Shown here: positions 4,863-6,337 of the stretch, piece after piece
Layout of the letters: each line of letters opens with the position of its first letter
Position numbering within the stretch: the stretch's first letter is position 1
Source of the DNA: an uncultured Faecalibacterium sp.
Lineage (GTDB): Bacteria; Bacillota; Clostridia; Oscillospirales; Ruminococcaceae
Assembly: GCA_934525735.1 (NCBI GenBank)
Contig: CAKSZM010000085.1
Coordinates: 1-6,337 of the forward strand
Direction: 5' to 3'
DNA: 6,337 bases
Program-made: the position numbers and the translations under genes
The notes under the pieces: generated by a model
The model's input: the letters and a program-made list of their open reading frames with translations, nothing else
What the model was told of the DNA's origin: nothing
The model's database searches: none

Positions 4863-6337
4863 ATGAGCATTAAAATTGCACTTGCCGGCAACCCGAACTG
4901 CGGTAAAACGACCCTGTTCAATAACCTGACCGGCTCCAACCAGTATGTCGGCAACTGGCCCGGCGTTACCGTGGAAAAGAAGGAAGGCAAGCTGAAGGGC
5001 GAAAAGGATGTCATCATCCAGGACCTGCCCGGTATCTACTCGCTGTCTCCGTACACGCTGGAGGAAGTCGTCTCCCGTACTTATCTGGTCAAGGAGAAGC
5101 CCGACGCCATCCTGAACATCATCGACGGCACCAACATCGAGCGCAACCTGTACCTGACCACCCAGCTGATCGAGCTGGGCATCCCGGTGGTCATGGCTGT
5201 GAATATGATCGACCTGGTGCGCAAGAACGGCGATAAGATCGACCTGAAGAAGCTGAGCGCAGAGCTGGGCTGCGAGGCGGTCGAGATCAGCGCCCTGAAG
5301 GGCGAGGGCACCGAGGCTGCTGCCAAGGCTGCCATCACCGCTGCACAGGGCAAGAAGGCGGGCGAGCTGCCCCACGTCTTTACCGGCAGCGTCGAGCACG
5401 CCATTGCCCATATCGAAGAGTCCATTCAGGGCAAGGTGGACGAGCGCTTCCTGCGCTGGTACGCCGTCAAGCTGTTCGAGCGCGACGACAAGGTCATGGA
5501 AGAGCTGAAGCTGGACAAGGATCTGATCGCTCACATCGACGAGCACATCAAGGATTGCGAGAAGGAAATGGACGATGACGCCGAGAGCATCATCACCAAC
5601 CAGCGCTATGCCTACATCAACACCGTGGTCTCCAAGGCTGTCAAGAAGAAGGCCCGCGTCGAGCACCTGACCATCTCCGACAAAGTGGACCAGATCGTCA
5701 CCAACCGCATCCTGGCGCTGCCCATCTTCGCGCTGGTCATGATCCTGATGTATTCGCTGTCCATGGGCACCTCCATTGCAGACGGCGGCTGGTCTATCGG
5801 CACCTTTGCCACTGACTGGACCAACGATGTGCTGTTCGGCGAGATCGTGCCGGGCGCACTGGGCGGCTTCCTGGAGAGCATCGGCGTGGCAGGCTGGCTG
5901 TACGGCCTGATCATGGACGGCATCGTCGCCGGTGTCGGCGCAGTTCTGGGCTTTGTGCCTCAGATGCTGGTGCTGTTCTTCCTGCTGTCCATCCTGGAGG
6001 ACATCGGCTATATGTCCCGTGTCGCCTTCATCATGGACCGTATCTTCCGCAAGTTCGGCCTGTCCGGCAAGAGCTTCATCCCCGTGCTGGTGGGCACCGG
6101 CTGCGGCGTGCCGGGCGTCATGGCTTCCCGTACCATCGAGAACGAGCGTGACCGCCGCATGACCATCATGACTACCTGCTTCATCCCCTGCGGCGCTAAG
6201 ATGCCCATCATCGGCCTGATTGCAGGTGCCATGTTTGGCGGCTCTCCGCTGGTTGCTGTTTCCGCTTACTTCATCGGCATGGCTGCCATCATCTGCTCCG
6301 GCATCATCCTGAAAAAGACCAAGATCTTTGCCGGCGA
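4863..6337 (+). CDS. feoB: Ferrous iron transport protein B, N-terminal 491 residues
   Basis: The gene is cut by the window edge; 491 codons are visible of a family that usually has 600-800. FeoB is an inner-membrane GTP-dependent Fe(II) importer. The N-terminal G domain has G1 GNPNCGKTT (residues 9-17), the switch region GNWPGVTVE (30-38), G3 DLPG (54-57), G4 NMID (114-117) and G5 SAL (143-145). A helical domain follows to about 270, then the membrane part, with hydrophobic segments near 283-301 and 353-380. The conserved transport motifs read GCGVPG (413-418, C414) and CGAKMP (443-448, C443), corresponding to GCNVPA and CGARLP in E. coli FeoB. The ATG at 4863 follows AGGGAGG at 4844-4850, spaced 12 bases. 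The frame is intact throughout. Confidence 0.97.
   Translation, partial: MSIKIALAGNPNCGKTTLFNNLTGSNQYVGNWPGVTVEKKEGKLKGEKDVIIQDLPGIYSLSPYTLEEVVSRTYLVKEKPDAILNIIDGTNIERNLYLTTQLIELGIPVVMAVNMIDLVRKNGDKIDLKKLSAELGCEAVEISALKGEGTEAAAKAAITAAQGKKAGELPHVFTGSVEHAIAHIEESIQGKVDERFLRWYAVKLFERDDKVMEELKLDKDLIAHIDEHIKDCEKEMDDDAESIITNQRYAYINTVVSKAVKKKARVEHLTISDKVDQIVTNRILALPIFALVMILMYSLSMGTSIADGGWSIGTFATDWTNDVLFGEIVPGALGGFLESIGVAGWLYGLIMDGIVAGVGAVLGFVPQMLVLFFLLSILEDIGYMSRVAFIMDRIFRKFGLSGKSFIPVLVGTGCGVPGVMASRTIENERDRRMTIMTTCFIPCGAKMPIIGLIAGAMFGGSPLVAVSAYFIGMAAIICSGIILKKTKIFAG

Noticed and set aside
4713..5666. Minus-strand open frame of 317 codons opposite feoA2 and feoB.
   Set aside because: It is the antisense of well-conserved feo coding sequence and is explained by its codon bias.

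Overview
The window looks like chromosomal DNA from a gut-associated clostridial (Firmicutes) anaerobe. My best guess is Faecalibacterium or a close Oscillospiraceae relative. The basis is GC-rich, strongly codon-biased genes, AT-rich promoter regions, a DUF3793 gene beside a feoA-feoA-feoB locus, and a short palindromic repeat (core CTCTCCCTTTGGGAGAG) of a kind I associate with these genomes. The assignment rests on recall and composition, not on a search.

Left part (1-2370, + strand): the end of a dTDP-L-rhamnose operon. It contains the last 42 codons of rfbA (glucose-1-phosphate thymidylyltransferase), a complete rfbD (dTDP-4-dehydrorhamnose reductase) and a complete rfbB (dTDP-glucose 4,6-dehydratase). 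No rfbC (3,5-epimerase) is in view; it may lie upstream. A nested inverted-repeat element of about 137 bp (1075-1211), resembling a MITE, sits between rfbD and rfbB. The operon ends at a strong hairpin with T runs on both strands, which also serves the converging gene.

Middle part (2382-3879): a minus-strand uridine-kinase-like P-loop kinase is transcribed divergently from a plus-strand DUF3793 gene. The DUF3793 gene has a near-consensus promoter (TTGACA-17-TAAGAT), a perfect dyad GTTAG-N6-CTAAC at the expected start of transcription, a terminator-like structured leader, and a second copy of the same dyad before the gene. The promoter-to-terminator segment could be an attenuator or could encode an independent small RNA of about 80 nt.

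Right part (3880-6337): a 440-bp non-coding stretch with two strong hairpins, then an AT-rich region with degenerate copies of the same dyad around a good promoter. This leads into feoA1, feoA2 and feoB (the last truncated by the window edge), which together form the ferrous iron uptake system. The shared dyad suggests that DUF3793 and feo respond to the same metal-sensing repressor. That shared control and the structured leader are the most interesting signals here.
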